From Pipra filicauda (taxonomy: Eukaryota > Chordata > Aves > Passeriformes > Pipridae), in contig NW_024104367.1 of the NCBI RefSeq assembly GCF_003945595.2, positions 2,191,514-2,255,513 on the forward strand: a DNA stretch of 64,000 bases, read 5' to 3'. The notes beneath the pieces were generated by a model. The model was given only the letters and a program-made list of their open reading frames with translations. It was not told the origin of the DNA and ran no database searches. A program made the translations under genes and the position numbers. Every line of letters starts with the position of its first letter. Position 1 is the first letter of the stretch. Positions 12,588 to 25,539 of this stretch are shown in pieces.

Positions 12588-15500
12588 ATGGAAAGCCTTT
12601 GTTGGTCTCAGGAAGAATTCAAGGGACAGTATCTTGTGTTTGGCTCACTGGGAACTTGTGAGATTAGATGTGACATTGCTTTTTTTGCTAGGCAAAGGCA
12701 AAATGCATTTAGCAGTAATGGGCAAAAATAGCTTTACTCTAGTGTTTGGAGGGTAACAGTGGGAGTGGTTGCCTTGGCAAGTTGTGGTGGAGGATGTTGA
12801 GACCATGTTTGTAGAGCTGTTCCTTGGACATTGTCCATCTCTCGGTTGTTCATCTGGACCAAACAGACTTTATAGAACTGAATTAGAGGCCTAATCCAGC
12901 TCCCCTTTAAGACAATAGGAATTTGCAATGATTACATGGGATTTAGTGCTTTTGGAGATTTATCTTTGATTTTACAAGGGTAGGACTGGGAGTTTTATAA
13001 ACCTGCACCTTTGTCTCTGATTTAATTCTATCTTTTGAATTGCTTTCTGTGTTAATTTGCCATACAAACCCCATCTCTTTTTGGCACTAATCACTTCCTG
13101 CCAATTCTACCATTTCGTGCTCTCAGTGTAAAAGCAATAATCCTTTTTTTTACCCTTAAAACTAGATGGTGTGTGCACAGCTCTGAGCTCTGTGTGCTGA
13201 TGGATGTTGATATCCTTTCAAAGAGGAACCTATAAGGAGCATTAATAGGGAGAAATAAGGAATGTCATTCCTCCTCTATTCTCTTCTACTTGGCTTTAAA
13301 TTATTAACTATCAAATATATTCATGTTCTTCACGTCTGCCTTTCAACAAGTAAATGAAAAGCAAGTTATCCATGACTTTGACTCCTCTATGCAGCTTCCT
13401 TTGAGCTTAGAAATTGCTGTGGCATGAAATCCTCCATTAAGGTTAGTGAAGAAACATCTTAGGATTCTTAATGAGGATCGATGAGGATGGACTTTTTCAG
13501 AGTAATGTGTGGGGCATGCTGGGGGCATTAATGCTGCGCTGCCAGTACCGTGTCCTAAGGCAAATGCTCATGGTAAAAGGATTGAAGCAAACATACCTAA
13601 AAAAGCAGTTTCAGGATGTGTTAAACCCCCTCTAGTGTTTACTACCTAGAAGCTGGTTCCTGTGAGAGTAGCCCACGGGGTTCACAGTGCTCTCCAAATT
13701 CACTTGCTTCATCTTTGCCTGTGTCATCCCTGAAGTGCAAATAAATGCAGATCTTTTTTGCTGCTATGGAGATAAGAAAACCAATGCCTGGAATTTAGAC
13801 GTCTATATCATGTGTCAGGTGGAATTCTGTCTGCCTGGCAAAGGAGAATTTTTGTAACAGAACTTTTAGTGAAACCTTTAAACAGAAAAAAAGCAGTTTC
13901 ATCTTATAAAACATTGGTTAACCTTTTTTCTCTCTTCCTTTAAGAAGAAATCGATATTTCTGCCGCATGTAAAAATAGTCTTTAAATGTCCTGTAAATCA
14001 TGTTCAAAACTTCACATACATTATTTGATTTGTTACTAAATCTTCCCTCTGCAACCACATATGAAGAGTAAATTTTAATACTTGGGGTATTTAACCAGGG
14101 GAGAAACTTACCTCAGCATGTCGTGGGTTATCTGCCACTTAGACTCTTTACATTAAAACTCAGTGGCTTTATAATAGCTCTGCTTTAGCTTAGTTGAAGT
14201 TTATAGAAGTAGTTGAAGAAATCTGTATATGTTGATATGAAGGAGCCAGAGTAGATGTCCATAGCCATACTTTTAAGTCTAAAAGCTGTAATGAGTGTGT
14301 ATGTGGGAAAGTGTTTTGCTTGAATGTATCTGCATTCCTTGTATAAAGTTCTGGGATTTTCAAATATGTTTTTTTATTTTTATTTTCTGACTGAAGAGCC
14401 CACAGTTCTGTCCAATCTGTTCTTTTGTTACACATAGGATTTTGAAGTGGCATGGAAACTCTTTCCTTTACAAGGAGACTCCTGCAGGACTTTGCTTTGT
14501 GAGCAGCCAGAGGCACAAGAACTCAGTAGACATCACACTGTAAACATCAGTACACCAGGCAAAATATGTCTCTCTCTTTAGTCATTTTCGTGGCTCTTGA
14601 CTGATGTGTGAATACTGACTTGGTCTGTCTGGAACTGGAACAGACATCATCATGAAAGGGAAGCTTTCATCCCGGGTTAATCCCAGCTTTTCAGTTAGAC
14701 ATGAAAAATCAGTCAGTGAAAGGTGAGTTGACTTTTGTCAATTCCATCTGTGACTCCTTATTGCCCTGTATGAATAACAGTTTTCTTCCTACAACACTGC
14801 TTTTCACAGAATATTTTCTCTAGTATCTGATTTGTTTTATTCCATTTAAGACACTATTTCTTTCAGAACAACTTCTCTTGCTTGCTACTCACTCCTTTGA
14901 AACTCAGCTAGAAGCAGGTAGTAGTGGTGCTGCTTATGACTAGACATCCTAATGTCTGCTATCACTTTGTGATGCACTCTCATTCCCCAGAGTCTCATTT
15001 CCCCTACCCTTCTCTATTATTAAGCATTAGAAATAATAATAATAAATCAGATTAGTCTATTTATGTCACACTAACGTGCTCTTCATCAAAACAACACAAA
15101 TTTAGCTCCCTGCTGTCGACTTTGATTATATAACAACCCTATTATCCTATCATATTTCATATTATCATCAAAGGGAAAAATCAGTTTGATCAGTGAAGCA
15201 CCAAAATAGCTTTGACTGAGCATGCTGTGATATGAGAAGGAAAGAGGAAACTTAACAGAACAATGCAGGCACGAGTCTCCACTTGGTCTTCATTACTGTG
15301 TAAGGGAGATCCTGACTAAGTGGCACTGCTTTGCCAGAACTTTATACATGTATCTGCTTTACAGGGATGACTGTAATGGGACAGCTTAGAAAGTGTGTGT
15401 GGATGCTACTTCAAGAGTCCAAAATAGCTTCTAGGTAATGAATGGAGAAACGTACAGTGACCTTCAGCAATAGCGTTCTGTTTGAACTCCTCTGTAACAG

Positions 15501-18500
15501 CTCATTAGGACAAAATAGACATCATAAAAAAAAGAAAAAAGAAAAGAAAAAGAAAAGAGGGAAGTAACCAAATTAATCTACTGTATTGTACATTTTCTCA
15601 TTAGTTTCCTAGTGGTTTAATCAACGAAATGCCAGAGCAGTAATCAAGATTATTGTGAATCAGACCTAAGCAAAGTAATTCCTTGTTTTCTCTGACAGAT
15701 TTGAAAGTTTTTATTACAGAAAAAAAAGCTTGATTTGTTGCTGAAAGCTTAAAAAAAAAAAAAAAAGGCAGTCAGTGGAACCAAGGTGGAGAACAAAAAT
15801 GTTCCAGAGCTATTTGGTGTCTACAGACCAGAGGGCAGGGTCTTGGGTGGAAGTAGCTTTTAGCTGAAGTTTATGTCCTCATTTAACTTTATGTAATATT
15901 CCTGTTCATATTAGGGTCTAATTAAGACAGTCATTGAAAATCTTTATGAGGAAGCAGGATGAGAGAGATGTGTTGGAGTGTGTCCATTACACTAATGTTA
16001 CGGACTTTTTCATGCATATTTCAGCAAGACACTATTACTGACTGCAGTATTGCACAAATTACAACGAGAATCACACCACTGCTACTTCCATCAGCCAAAG
16101 ATATGTAACACTCGGAGAACTGAAAAAGAAAATATTGCCTTTCTGACCAGTCTACCTGTCATCTAACTCTGATATAAAACTTTATTTTGGGTACTTCAGC
16201 AAGATAAAGCATTTGAAAAGGAATAGCCATCATAACGATTCACCAAAATTGAAACAAATGGAATAATGACATTGGACACAGAGAAATTGATTGCAGATGG
16301 CAGGTGCCCTGGGACTCCTATGCTAGTTAATCTGAGCTCAGAAGCTGAATTAAACCCAAGAAAAACTGATGGAACTCTTTGCCAAAATGCAGTTTTCAGT
16401 TATTTAAGGTGCGTATAATGAATATGGTAAAGGAATATTCACCCAAAAAAAGTAGTAGGAAGGCAAAAAGAAAATTGGGAAAAAAGAAATTGTTCTCAAC
16501 AGCAGAAGTAGTTTTGTTATTTCCAGTTGAAACTGCTGTGAGATGATGCTGAAGAACTGTTACGCTTTCATCTGTGTAGAATCAGTCTGGGAGATTGACT
16601 GTCCTCTTCTCAGTGCAGGCCGACACCAGTGTTCCACTGACTGCTGCTGATAAGGAGATTTGTGGAGTTCCTGATTCTCCAATCAGGTTTTTGCTGCCAC
16701 CTCCATTGAAACCAAGATTTTATTCAGCCAGTCCCTCCTGAGCAGTGCTGATCTCTGGGATGTGTTATGTTAATGATGCTATTTCCTCTTCCTGGTGCTC
16801 CCAAGTGCAAGAGCTCAGTAGGACATAAGCAAACTCATTCCTTATCTAAAGCCTGCTGTGGCAGGGCCTTCCTCTGAAGCCAATTGATTTGGTGCAATGC
16901 AATGAATCCTGATTTGTGTCCTTTTACTGAAACTGAAAAATTTTCTATTTACTATTAGATACCGTGTCAGTGTCTCCAACTGCTGCTCACCATGTTTCCT
17001 AAACCTAAGGGAGAGTAATAAGACCTAAAAACAACAGTCAACCTGTATAATTTATGCAGCTGTATTTTGTGTTATGGATTCCAGTCATTCAAAGCTGCCT
17101 GCTAATTTTAGGCTGAAAATTGTATCCCTGGAGCCTTCAGCCTTCATTTGTCTCTCCTTCTGTGAATATTGTAATTAATAAATATCCCAAAGCCCTCCTT
17201 CACCTTGCTTTCTGCGAGTGTAAGGAGTGCTGCCATGCATTAACACCCACAACAGCCTGGGAAAAAAAAGGGGGTGGCGGGGGAAAGATTAATGCTTCAA
17301 TTTTATTGGTAATTAATATTCACAGTTCCAAGATGAGTTGTCTTTTAGTTCACTTTGAGAAATGTAGAGCAAACAACAGGATGATAACATTTATCATAGC
17401 TGGTGAATTCACAAGTGGAGCTGGCAAATACAATAATTGAAACTATGCTCTATAATGCATCTTCCTCATGCATGAGTTCTGATACCACTAGCCTGGCTTT
17501 GATTCATTGTTTATCTGGTCTGTGGAACAGCTTGCAGTAATTGCTGTATCCAGAGCATTATACTTGAGGCTAGAAGAGAGATCCATTTCACAGACAGCCA
17601 CCCTCTGGCTTTCTCCATATTCCCTCCCCGCTTTCTACCCAGATATTAACTCATTAACTTGCCATTTCATGGACGTATGTTCAGACCCCAGATCACCGCA
17701 TTCTGTATTCTCCCCCCTCCTCTATTAGGGAAAAGCATTATGCTACAGAACTACACCCTGGGGAAGGAAATGTTCCACTCTAATTACTACTGACAAAAGA
17801 AATCTACAGATTGATTAAAAACAATATGTGAGGAGTTAAATAGGAAATGTGATGTGCATAAACCTGCGTGGGTGAGATCCACTTCTTCCGTGGCTGGAAT
17901 GCAATGCATTAGGCTGTGAGGAGAACTTTGGAGTGTGGTTTTTTTTGGAGCAGGCCATTGGGAGAATGGCCAGGAAGAGTCAGAGTGGTTTGGCTTATAG
18001 CCTGTAAATCATTGTAGGTCTGTGGTGTGGTTTCAAATTGAGGAAGAACCATGGCCTTCTGGGCTTAGTCTATTTTCTAGTCATCTGTCAGCATTCTCAC
18101 AAGCAGAAGTGGTAGGATGTCTGGGAAGGATGGACCAGGGCTGATTCATGGTGGAGTGGATTGTCTTTGGTGAGACTACCTTACCTGTGTTGGTGTCAAA
18201 GAGGAAGTAGGGGAAATTGTGTCTTCCAGAGCATCTTCCCTCTCATATTCCATGGAAAAGATCAGTTGCATCAACCCTCCTATTGCCTGCAGCAAACCTG
18301 AAAGACCTGAATTGTGGTATCCTTACCCACCTTCAGTAGTACCTCCCCAAAATGTGTGGGAACTACTAAGCCATAGGAATGTGTGGGAAATGCTAAGCTT
18401 CTCCAGCTGGGTTCAGGAGGTCACCATATAGCAAAGAAACCTGTTTGTATTGACTGTGTTTGGACAGTTTCTACATGTCAAAATATCATCAAAACTGACC

Positions 18501-21500
18501 TTTGGAGAAATAACATTGATTCATTATTGCTAGCTCTCTCTACAGAGTGGGTATGTAGCCTCTTAATCATAATTATTGTTCAGAGGATAATTCATCTGAT
18601 AACAGTATTTAATTAGATTATCTGAAGTAGACTGTGTAAGTGATTTTGGTCTCCCAGAGTTTGAATTTGCAACTCTACAAAATGATTTCCAAAAGGCCTA
18701 TTTGGTAATAGCACTGCTGACACAAAGGTCATGCCTCAGCTGTCCTACTGACAAGCATCATCTTGGCATGTTAACTGGAGATGGTGTTGGGAGTATCTGG
18801 GAAAGGGATTTTAGCTCAGATCCAGTATATGCAGTGAGGCTCTTAATTCCCCCTGAGCTAAATAGGTGCTTAAATGGCTTTGTGGAGTTTTGATATGATT
18901 TTGTCTTACCTGTAGAATAAAAAAGTTGTGTTGTGTCTTAGATAAACTGATGCAGATGGATGTGGAAAGGGCTGTATTTCAGGATGGAGCATGGTTCTAG
19001 TATCCATTTGGTGCAATAGTTGAAGTGTCTCAGCTGTGCTGTCTGGAACAGATTATGATTCTAGGAGGAAAATTGCTGAATACATGTTCAAATATGTCTA
19101 GACCACGTGGGGAATGGGCAAGACACAGCCAAGTTTCTATGTCACGAGCCGGATTGATGAGGACATTGATGCTATGGCATATCCTTCTCTCAAATCCTTT
19201 CTGAGCAAGGTTAAAAGAAGCAGAGCAAAAGATTGGATTTCTTCCTGGCCTGGAGTTGATGGTGATGGAGGGCAGGGCTGATATCTAACTTGCATACTGG
19301 GCAAGAGCTCAGGGCAGCATTCTCCTTAGGAAGCATGACATGAAACTTAAGTGGCAGCACCTTCAGATTGATCTGTAGCTGTTTCTTCTATTGTTTCCTT
19401 TGAGGTATCTACCACATTTATCTCACCTCTCTGATTTGAAGCTCTTCTCAGAACCCCTTCTGAATGGTGATATGGTGATTTGAAGTTTCTTGTTCAGCAT
19501 GCAGCAGTGGGCACATCTCATTGTCTTCATTATGCAGGTTATCCAAATGGACGTGGAGGACAGCTCACAGCTCTTTATGATTGAGACTACCAAAACTTTG
19601 CCAAATTCTTCTGATTGCTCTAACTGTTGTTTCTGCAAAAAACATATATATGACATCCTTTTAGCAATGCAATCAGCTGGGTTTTTTATCTTCACTGTAC
19701 ATTCCTTTAAAATTCCTCAGCATTTAAGCTGCTGTTGCTCTGTAGTGACTTATATTTCATGTGACTTCTCTTTGAAAAATTCGTTACTGTCACATATGTT
19801 TTCCAGGAAAGATGGGTGTCATATTGCTCCTTTTTAGCAAAGCTTCTCAATTCCCAACATGGAGAGACACTGCAGTCAGAAGCAGCAGTAGGAAATTCCT
19901 CTTTATCGTTGATACAGCTCCCTTTTTATTCCCTTGGGAAGATTAGTAGAGCAGAGTCTGTTATGGTCATCATTGACCAACACAACAGATATGCTCAACA
20001 CAACTTAATGATCTTCTCATGGCAATTTACCTCCCTTTCAACTGTTCAGCTGCATTCACATTGTGGCACCTACTTTCTGTATAAATTCTTAGGGCAGGAA
20101 TATTATTCAGATGTTGGAGGAGATGTGTAATACCCACATAACAAAAGAGGGATCCCAGTGTCCAGGTTACAAGGGGTTTAAGATTCTGTTAATCTAAGAG
20201 TTGGCTTTATTAATTTCCTGGGTACCACTTGGAGCACTGTTGTTTTGGACTTCAACAAATTTGGTTAATCCACACAGTTAGTTTTGGTATAAGTACTGTT
20301 GGGTTGATTTTGCCTGAAAAAAGGCAAAAGAGTCCTGTCTACTACTAACATTTTGACAACTAAGAAAGAAACAGAAATTACGAGGCAGTGGATCATTCCT
20401 CAGAATGCAAACCTAATCTGTCTTTTTTTACAAAATGTAAATTTCCTAAAATATGCCATACAACCAATAATCCATCTGTTTCTTTTATTTGCAAGGTCAG
20501 GAGTGAACTGTGGAAGAAAAAGAAAGTTTTATTTTTCCTCTTCCCTTGACTTGTTAAGATTTGTGTGGCTGTTTGTTGCCATTGAGGAGTATGGACTAAA
20601 ACTTTTGATCCTGGTGATATGAAGGCAAAGGAGATGATTTGGAGCTGGATAGGTCAATGGGGAATGGGAGGGGGGCTTAAGAGTTGTTTCCAGTAGGCCA
20701 AAAGAATGTGGATACTGTCTCTTCAAGGTGCAATTACTTACTTCAACAAACTGTTCATCTATGAGAAACAGGGATAAAAGTGTTCAATTTGGGACTTAAG
20801 GAGTTTATATGGAAATTCTTGGATTTCTTCCGAACACACATACATGTTGAAATTAAATTGTGAATCCTACTTTGGAGACTGAGCCTTCCTGCTCAGACAG
20901 AAGTGTGCGTGTATGTGTGTGTTTGTGAGTGTGTGTTGATGCTATGTCTCTTTTGGATCTCTTGACACTTTTTGGTGCATTTTTGTACTTCTTTGAATGT
21001 GCATATGTGGACTTACCGACGGTGTATTGACGGCATTCTAAAGGCCCTCAACAGCCTGAGATAGAGCAAAACTCTCTAAATTTCTACCCTGGTTGATATA
21101 TTTTCTGTGCAGCACACAGAGCCTTAGGAGCATGGTCATCTAGAAAGAGGAGCTGCTTGGCTGTGGAGACTGCACTGGGAATTTACCTCCTGGAAACTGT
21201 TTCCTCTGCTCATTTCAGACCTCTAACTTCAACGTAGTTGTTGAGCTGGTCCTAGCAAAGGAGAAAGAGCAGGTCATAAGTATCAAGATGTGATTTATTA
21301 AACCAGTGATAACTTGATTACAATGAACCAAATTAAAGACTCTTGTGTTTTCGTTTCTTTTTCTGGCCTTCTCCGGTATGGGAGAGGATGCCTTCACATA
21401 TGGCCTTAGAATGCCGTACTGGAGTCAGAATGCAACAACAGTCAAATGAAAATAAGATGTATTGCAGCTTACTTAAAGAATGAAAACTGTATCACACAAA

Positions 21501-21837
21501 TGTTTACAAGTCCAAGTAGACAGCGAACCCCTGTACAATATGTAATTTATGCAAGGGATTGCATCTTTCTTTTGTAATGAATGCACTACGCAACCCTGTA
21601 TATATTTTACAATGTCTTTACAGAGAAAAAAAAAAAGAATCATTTACTGTAGTGTTGTAAAATAATGCACTTTTCTAATTTTTTCATTAAAAATCCTATG
21701 GCACGTTTTCAAATGTATATTGTTTCTTTTATATTGAATGTGGAAATGTTAACTTCCTGTAAAATTGCACTACAGAAGTAAAATCCACTGATGGAACTTA
21801 TTTTGTTAAAGAAAAGTCCCTTGACAACCAAGAGATG

Positions 21838-22046
21838 TTTATGATTATACCATATGTATGTGTGTGCATATATGTGTATATAGTGTATATGTAATATATA
21901 TATATGTATATGCACATACACACATATATCTAGTGATACGTGTATATATAAAATGATATAGGTCCAGATTTATATATGATTGTATTAATATAATATCTAT
22001 AGATTGATAGATATATATATAGATATGTATATATATTCATTCATAC
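21838..22046. repeat. TA/TG-rich low-complexity tract
   Basis: A stretch dominated by alternating TATG, TATA and GATA units with short (TA)n runs and interspersed ACAC. It is an imperfect compound microsatellite and codes for nothing. It lies between the two candidate distal poly(A) signals. Confidence 0.85.
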
Positions 22047-22147
22047 ACACAAGAATCACAATGTACAAACCCAGAAAGGATTACTCATTAAATTTAAGGG
22101 GGTTGGGGGGGAGAAAGATGTCATATACAGAAGATATTTTGCATTGC

Positions 22148-22153
22148 AATAAA
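22148..22153 (+). terminator. Distal AATAAA poly(A) signal candidate
   Basis: AATAAA in the context GCAATAAAAGC, followed by a T-run and 'TTTGACAAAAGTAC'. It is the last canonical hexamer before the transposon-containing intergenic region starts. Use by KCNK9 is speculative. Confidence 0.3.
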
Positions 22154-22170
22154 AGCTTTTTTTGACAAAA

Positions 22171-22982
22171 GTACTTGCAGAGTGAAGTATGAACCTTCAT
22201 CAAACACCCAACCCTGCTGTTCCCAGGTGACTACAGGACAGAATAAGTAAAAAGAAGCTGCTTAGAGGAGGAATAAGAGCAGAATCAATGCATGGTGGGC
22301 TGGAGTTTGCTGTTGAGACTCCCCCCGCCTTAACTTTGTGGAGCTGAAGGGCAAGATCTTAGGATACTAGACTGAACAGTGTGACTTGTCCAGACTTGAG
22401 GAGATCAGAGTTTCACTCACAAAATTATTAATATAGTGCTTCCTAATAAAAGAGAGGAAGTGGATCTCAAGGCAGATACTGCCTTGAGGCATAAGCATGA
22501 TTCCCCTTTTGGGACGGAGCATTGGGCAACTTGTAAAGTTGTTGCGATCCAGGTAAGTCTCAAGTGAAGGCAGGTACAGGACCTCACTTTGTCCTTATAA
22601 TGAGGTTTCTACACACTGCTACTCGTGGAAGGATTCTAAAAGTTTCCAGAGTTAGTATTTCACATTTGAGAAACATCTTACCAATGGGAAGAATCTCCTC
22701 TTTTTCCCTTCTTTTTCTTGCTGATGCTGTGGCCAGAAGCTGATCCCAGCTGCACAGAGACAGAGAGTGAGAGGTTCTGTATTTCCTTCCAGCAGCCTTG
22801 ATGAAAAAAAATATCTACGTGAACAGTGAGAATAGTTAACCATTAGAAAAAAATAACTGGTTCCAGCAAATTTTCCATGACATGCAGTGATACAACACAG
22901 ACCAATTACCTTGTGTGCTCTTACAGGAAGAAACCATTGTCTTAATGCAGAAAGTATTTAGTAGAAGTCACTGTTCTGTATT
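22171..22982. other. Non-coding stretch, nothing recognised
   Basis: No open frame with recognisable similarity and no repeat family was identified. There is ordinary intergenic base composition with a few short homopolymers. Confidence 0.6.
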
Positions 22983-23185
22983 ATCATATAATCATAAAAT
23001 GGTTTGTGTTGGAAGGGGCCTTAAAGATTATCTACTTTCAAACCCCTGCCATGGGCAGGGGTGCCACCCACTAACCAGGTTGCTCAGGGCCCCATCCAGC
23101 CTGGCCTTGAACAATTCCAGGGATGGGGCATCCACAGCCTCTCTGGGCAACCTGTGCCAGTGCCTCACCATCAATTATGAAGAGA
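22983..23185 (-). mobile_element. CR1 LINE 3' fragment
   Basis: On the plus strand this begins ATCATAAAATGGTTTGTGTTGGAAGGGGCC, the reverse of the CR1 tail. It continues through 'CCCCTGCCATGGGCAGGGGTGCCACCCACTA', 'GCTCAGGGCCCCATCCAGCCTGGCC' and 'GGGATGGGGCATCCACAGCC', so the element runs on the minus strand. It is well preserved over about 200 bp. The terminal 8-mers are slightly degraded. Confidence 0.95.
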
Positions 23186-24484
23186 CCTATTATAGCAACA
23201 GTGAGACAAGCTTGTCCTTATAGCCTTCATCTGCTCTTCTGTATATGAGCCTCACTTACAAATGAGTGAAGAGCCAAGATGTCCTGTGTGTTGGGACACA
23301 GTCAGTGTCCTACACACCTTTATTTAGTACCCGGCCTACATTAAAACAACAACAAAGAATGCATGTGAAATCTTCATTTTTTGATGGTGAAGATAGGAAT
23401 ACTTATGGCACATAAAGGAGAAAACCAGCTTTAACAACAGAGAGAAAGATACCCAAGCACTCTCATGTGTTTTCTGTGCTGCAGCAGATAACATCTCTGT
23501 TAGCAGTTAAGATCGACTATTTTTTTCTTTTGGGAGTGGTATTTGACAGCATATTTTATTATTTCAAGTTATCCAGAAAAGCCAAAGTGTCGTTGAACCC
23601 TGTTTACTGCTTTTGCAAGCAAAAAAACCTTTTAGAGTAATTAATTAAGCAACCAATAACATAGACTAGAAGATGATATTTTAAAGGGCTCCAGGTAGTA
23701 TACAAGAATTTGAATAAGACCTTGTATGCTGAACTTTTCTTAACAACCACAGAAATGTCAGACTTCAGGGGATAAGAGGAAAAAAATGCAGAAAAAACCC
23801 TTCAATTTTTCATCTATGGGTCTATAAATATCTTTATAAATCTGAATCAAAGTCACAGATGCCTGATTGTTTGGGATTTGGCTGCTGCCATGAGCCTGGG
23901 TCCTGTCTCATAGGAGGAAAGAAATTAAGCATCCTGCAGCAAAATGCAAGAGCCTGCTCAGTACACATCAATTGCTTGGTTGACAGCAAACCAAATATTT
24001 CAGTCACTGAAAACAGGTTTTTGTCTCTAATCATGCTGTGACCAAATCACTGCATCTTTCTCACCTGAGGCAATGTCTTCAGTTAAGCTTGTCTGTTGTA
24101 AAAACTGTGGCTTTTGAGAGGGGACAAATGAGGGAATTGCAGTGGAAGTGCACGAAATAATGAGCAGTACAGAAAAAGTAAACGAGCTGTCTCACTCTCC
24201 CAGGACAAAGCAATACCCAATTAAACAGAAACCAAAACATTTAGAAGTGAGAGAAGAAAATATTTTTATTTCTGCCATTAAAAAAATAAATTTAGGGATA
24301 AAAGAAATACATATTTCTAGGATCTTCAGAGACAGGAAAAGACCTGTTATTTGATTAAAAGATGGGAAACAAAAGTTCTGGAAGACCTGCAATCAGGATA
24401 TCTATCCAAATTCAGCCACTGAGGGAGATATAAAAGACTAGTTGCTACTGGAAGGTGATTCTACCTCTATACTCTGATCTTGTG
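23186..24484. other. Non-coding stretch, nothing recognised
   Basis: No convincing gene or repeat was seen. Open frames of 60-70 codons overlap on both strands near 23.85 kb and carry no recognisable motif. Confidence 0.6.
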
Positions 24485-25001
24485 AACTCCGCCTGGAGCA
24501 CTGCATCCAGCTCTGGAGCCCCCAGCATAAGAAGGACACGGACCTGTTGAAGTGAGTCCAGAGGGGGCCACAAAGGTGATCAGAGGGCTGGAGCCCCTCT
24601 GCTCTGAAGACAGGCTGGGAGAGCTGGGGATGTTCAGCCTGGAGAAGAGTCCAGGGAGACCTTAGAGCCCCTTCCAGTGCCTAAAGGGACTCCAAGAGGG
24701 CTGGAGAGGGACTTTTGACAAGGGCATGGACTGACAGCACAAGAGGGAATGGCTTTATACTGAAAGAGATTTAAATTAGATATTAGGAAGAAACTCTTTA
24801 CTGTGACAATGGTTGAGGCCCTGGCACAGGTTGCCCAGAGAAGTTGTGGATGCCCCATCCCTGGAAGTGTTCAAGGCCAGGTTGGATGGAGCTCTGAGCA
24901 GTCTGGTTGGGTGGAACGTGTCCCTGTCTGTGGCAGAGGGGCTGGAATTAGATGATCTTTAATGTCCCTTCAAATCCAACCATTTTATGAGTCTATGATT
25001 A
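24485..25001 (+). mobile_element. CR1 LINE fragment with 3' end
   Basis: About 515 bp of CR1 in plus orientation. It starts within the end of ORF2 ('CTGGAGCACTGCATCCAGCTCTGG', 'AAGGACACGGACCTGTTG', 'CTGGAGCCCCTCTGCTCTGAAGACAGGCTGGGAGAGCTGGGG'). It continues through the 3' UTR ('GGTTGCCCAGAGAAGTTGTGG', 'TGTTCAAGGCCAGGTTGGATGGAGCTCTGAGCA') to the degenerate tail 'TATGAGTCTATGATTAT'. The reading frame is broken. It is one of the best-preserved CR1 copies in the window. Confidence 0.96.
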
Positions 25002-25485
25002 TATTTAGACTATCCTTGGCTCCAGCATTTTACTGCTGGGAAATGCTGACTGTTGAAGGAAAGGAAGAAAATGTCCCTATAAGTGAAGCCAATGCACTGT
25101 ACCACTTACATAGTGGCTGTTGATTGAAAACTCTTGGCTTTAGCACGTGATATGTATTCAGATGACCTGTCCTGACTTAGCTCTATGGTTGTTTCTTCCA
25201 GGTCTGACTGAGATGGGAGTCACTTGGTTTCTAAGAGGGTGGAAATGCTAGAGATAGATCCTACTGATCTACCACCTCAGTCTATATGGACTCTACCTGG
25301 AGGTTAATCTTTCCCTTCTACCTTCTAGTCAAGGTTGAGAGGAAGGAAAAAAACCCGCCACTTTGATATCCACATTGCTCCTACACACCTCATACACTAA
25401 TGGTCTTGTGTCATAATAGACTGCAATTCCACACTAAGTTCATATGAACAAACTTGGTATTTCCAAAGGCACCAAGACTCAGCTC

Positions 25486-25498
25486 TGCCATCAGACTT
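25486..25498. repeat. Left 13-bp target-site duplication of the RTE copy
   Basis: TGCCATCAGACTT, identical to 26714-26726. The two copies exactly bracket the retrotransposon. The left copy abuts the CATCATGG (reverse of the CCATGATG tail), and the right copy abuts the truncation point. Confidence 0.85.
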
Positions 25499-25511
25499 CA
25501 TCATGGCTGGG

Positions 25512-25525
25512 CTTCGCGAACGAAG
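25512..25525 (-). other. 3'-terminal stem-loop of the RTE element
   Basis: On the element strand CTTCG-TTCG-CGAAG forms a 5-bp perfect stem with a 4-base loop, 13 bases before the 3' end. The second copy at 29328-29341 keeps the stem and changes only the loop (TTCA). It may be the feature recognised by the element's reverse transcriptase; that role is inference. Confidence 0.6.
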
Positions 25526-25539
25526 ATTTGAGAAGGGCT

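Larger units (their letters stand above)
11451..22170 (+). other. KCNK9: Candidate KCNK9 3' UTR / transposon-free downstream region
   Basis: The stop codon is followed by non-coding sequence with several poly(A) signals: ATTAAA at 11851-11856, and AATAAA at 12122-12127, 12156-12161 and 12540-12545. A short 3' UTR could end near 11.87 or 12.57 kb. I found no recognisable CR1, LTR or RTE sequence between 11.45 and 22.2 kb, whereas the rest of the window averages one every few kilobases. The stretch ends with an A/T-rich block (21450-21720) containing ATTAAA near 21687, then AATAAA at 22148-22153. That pattern would suit a very long neuronal 3' UTR, but no splice or transcript evidence is visible. 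The part beyond 12.6 kb may simply be intergenic. No coding region is supported. Confidence 0.4.
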
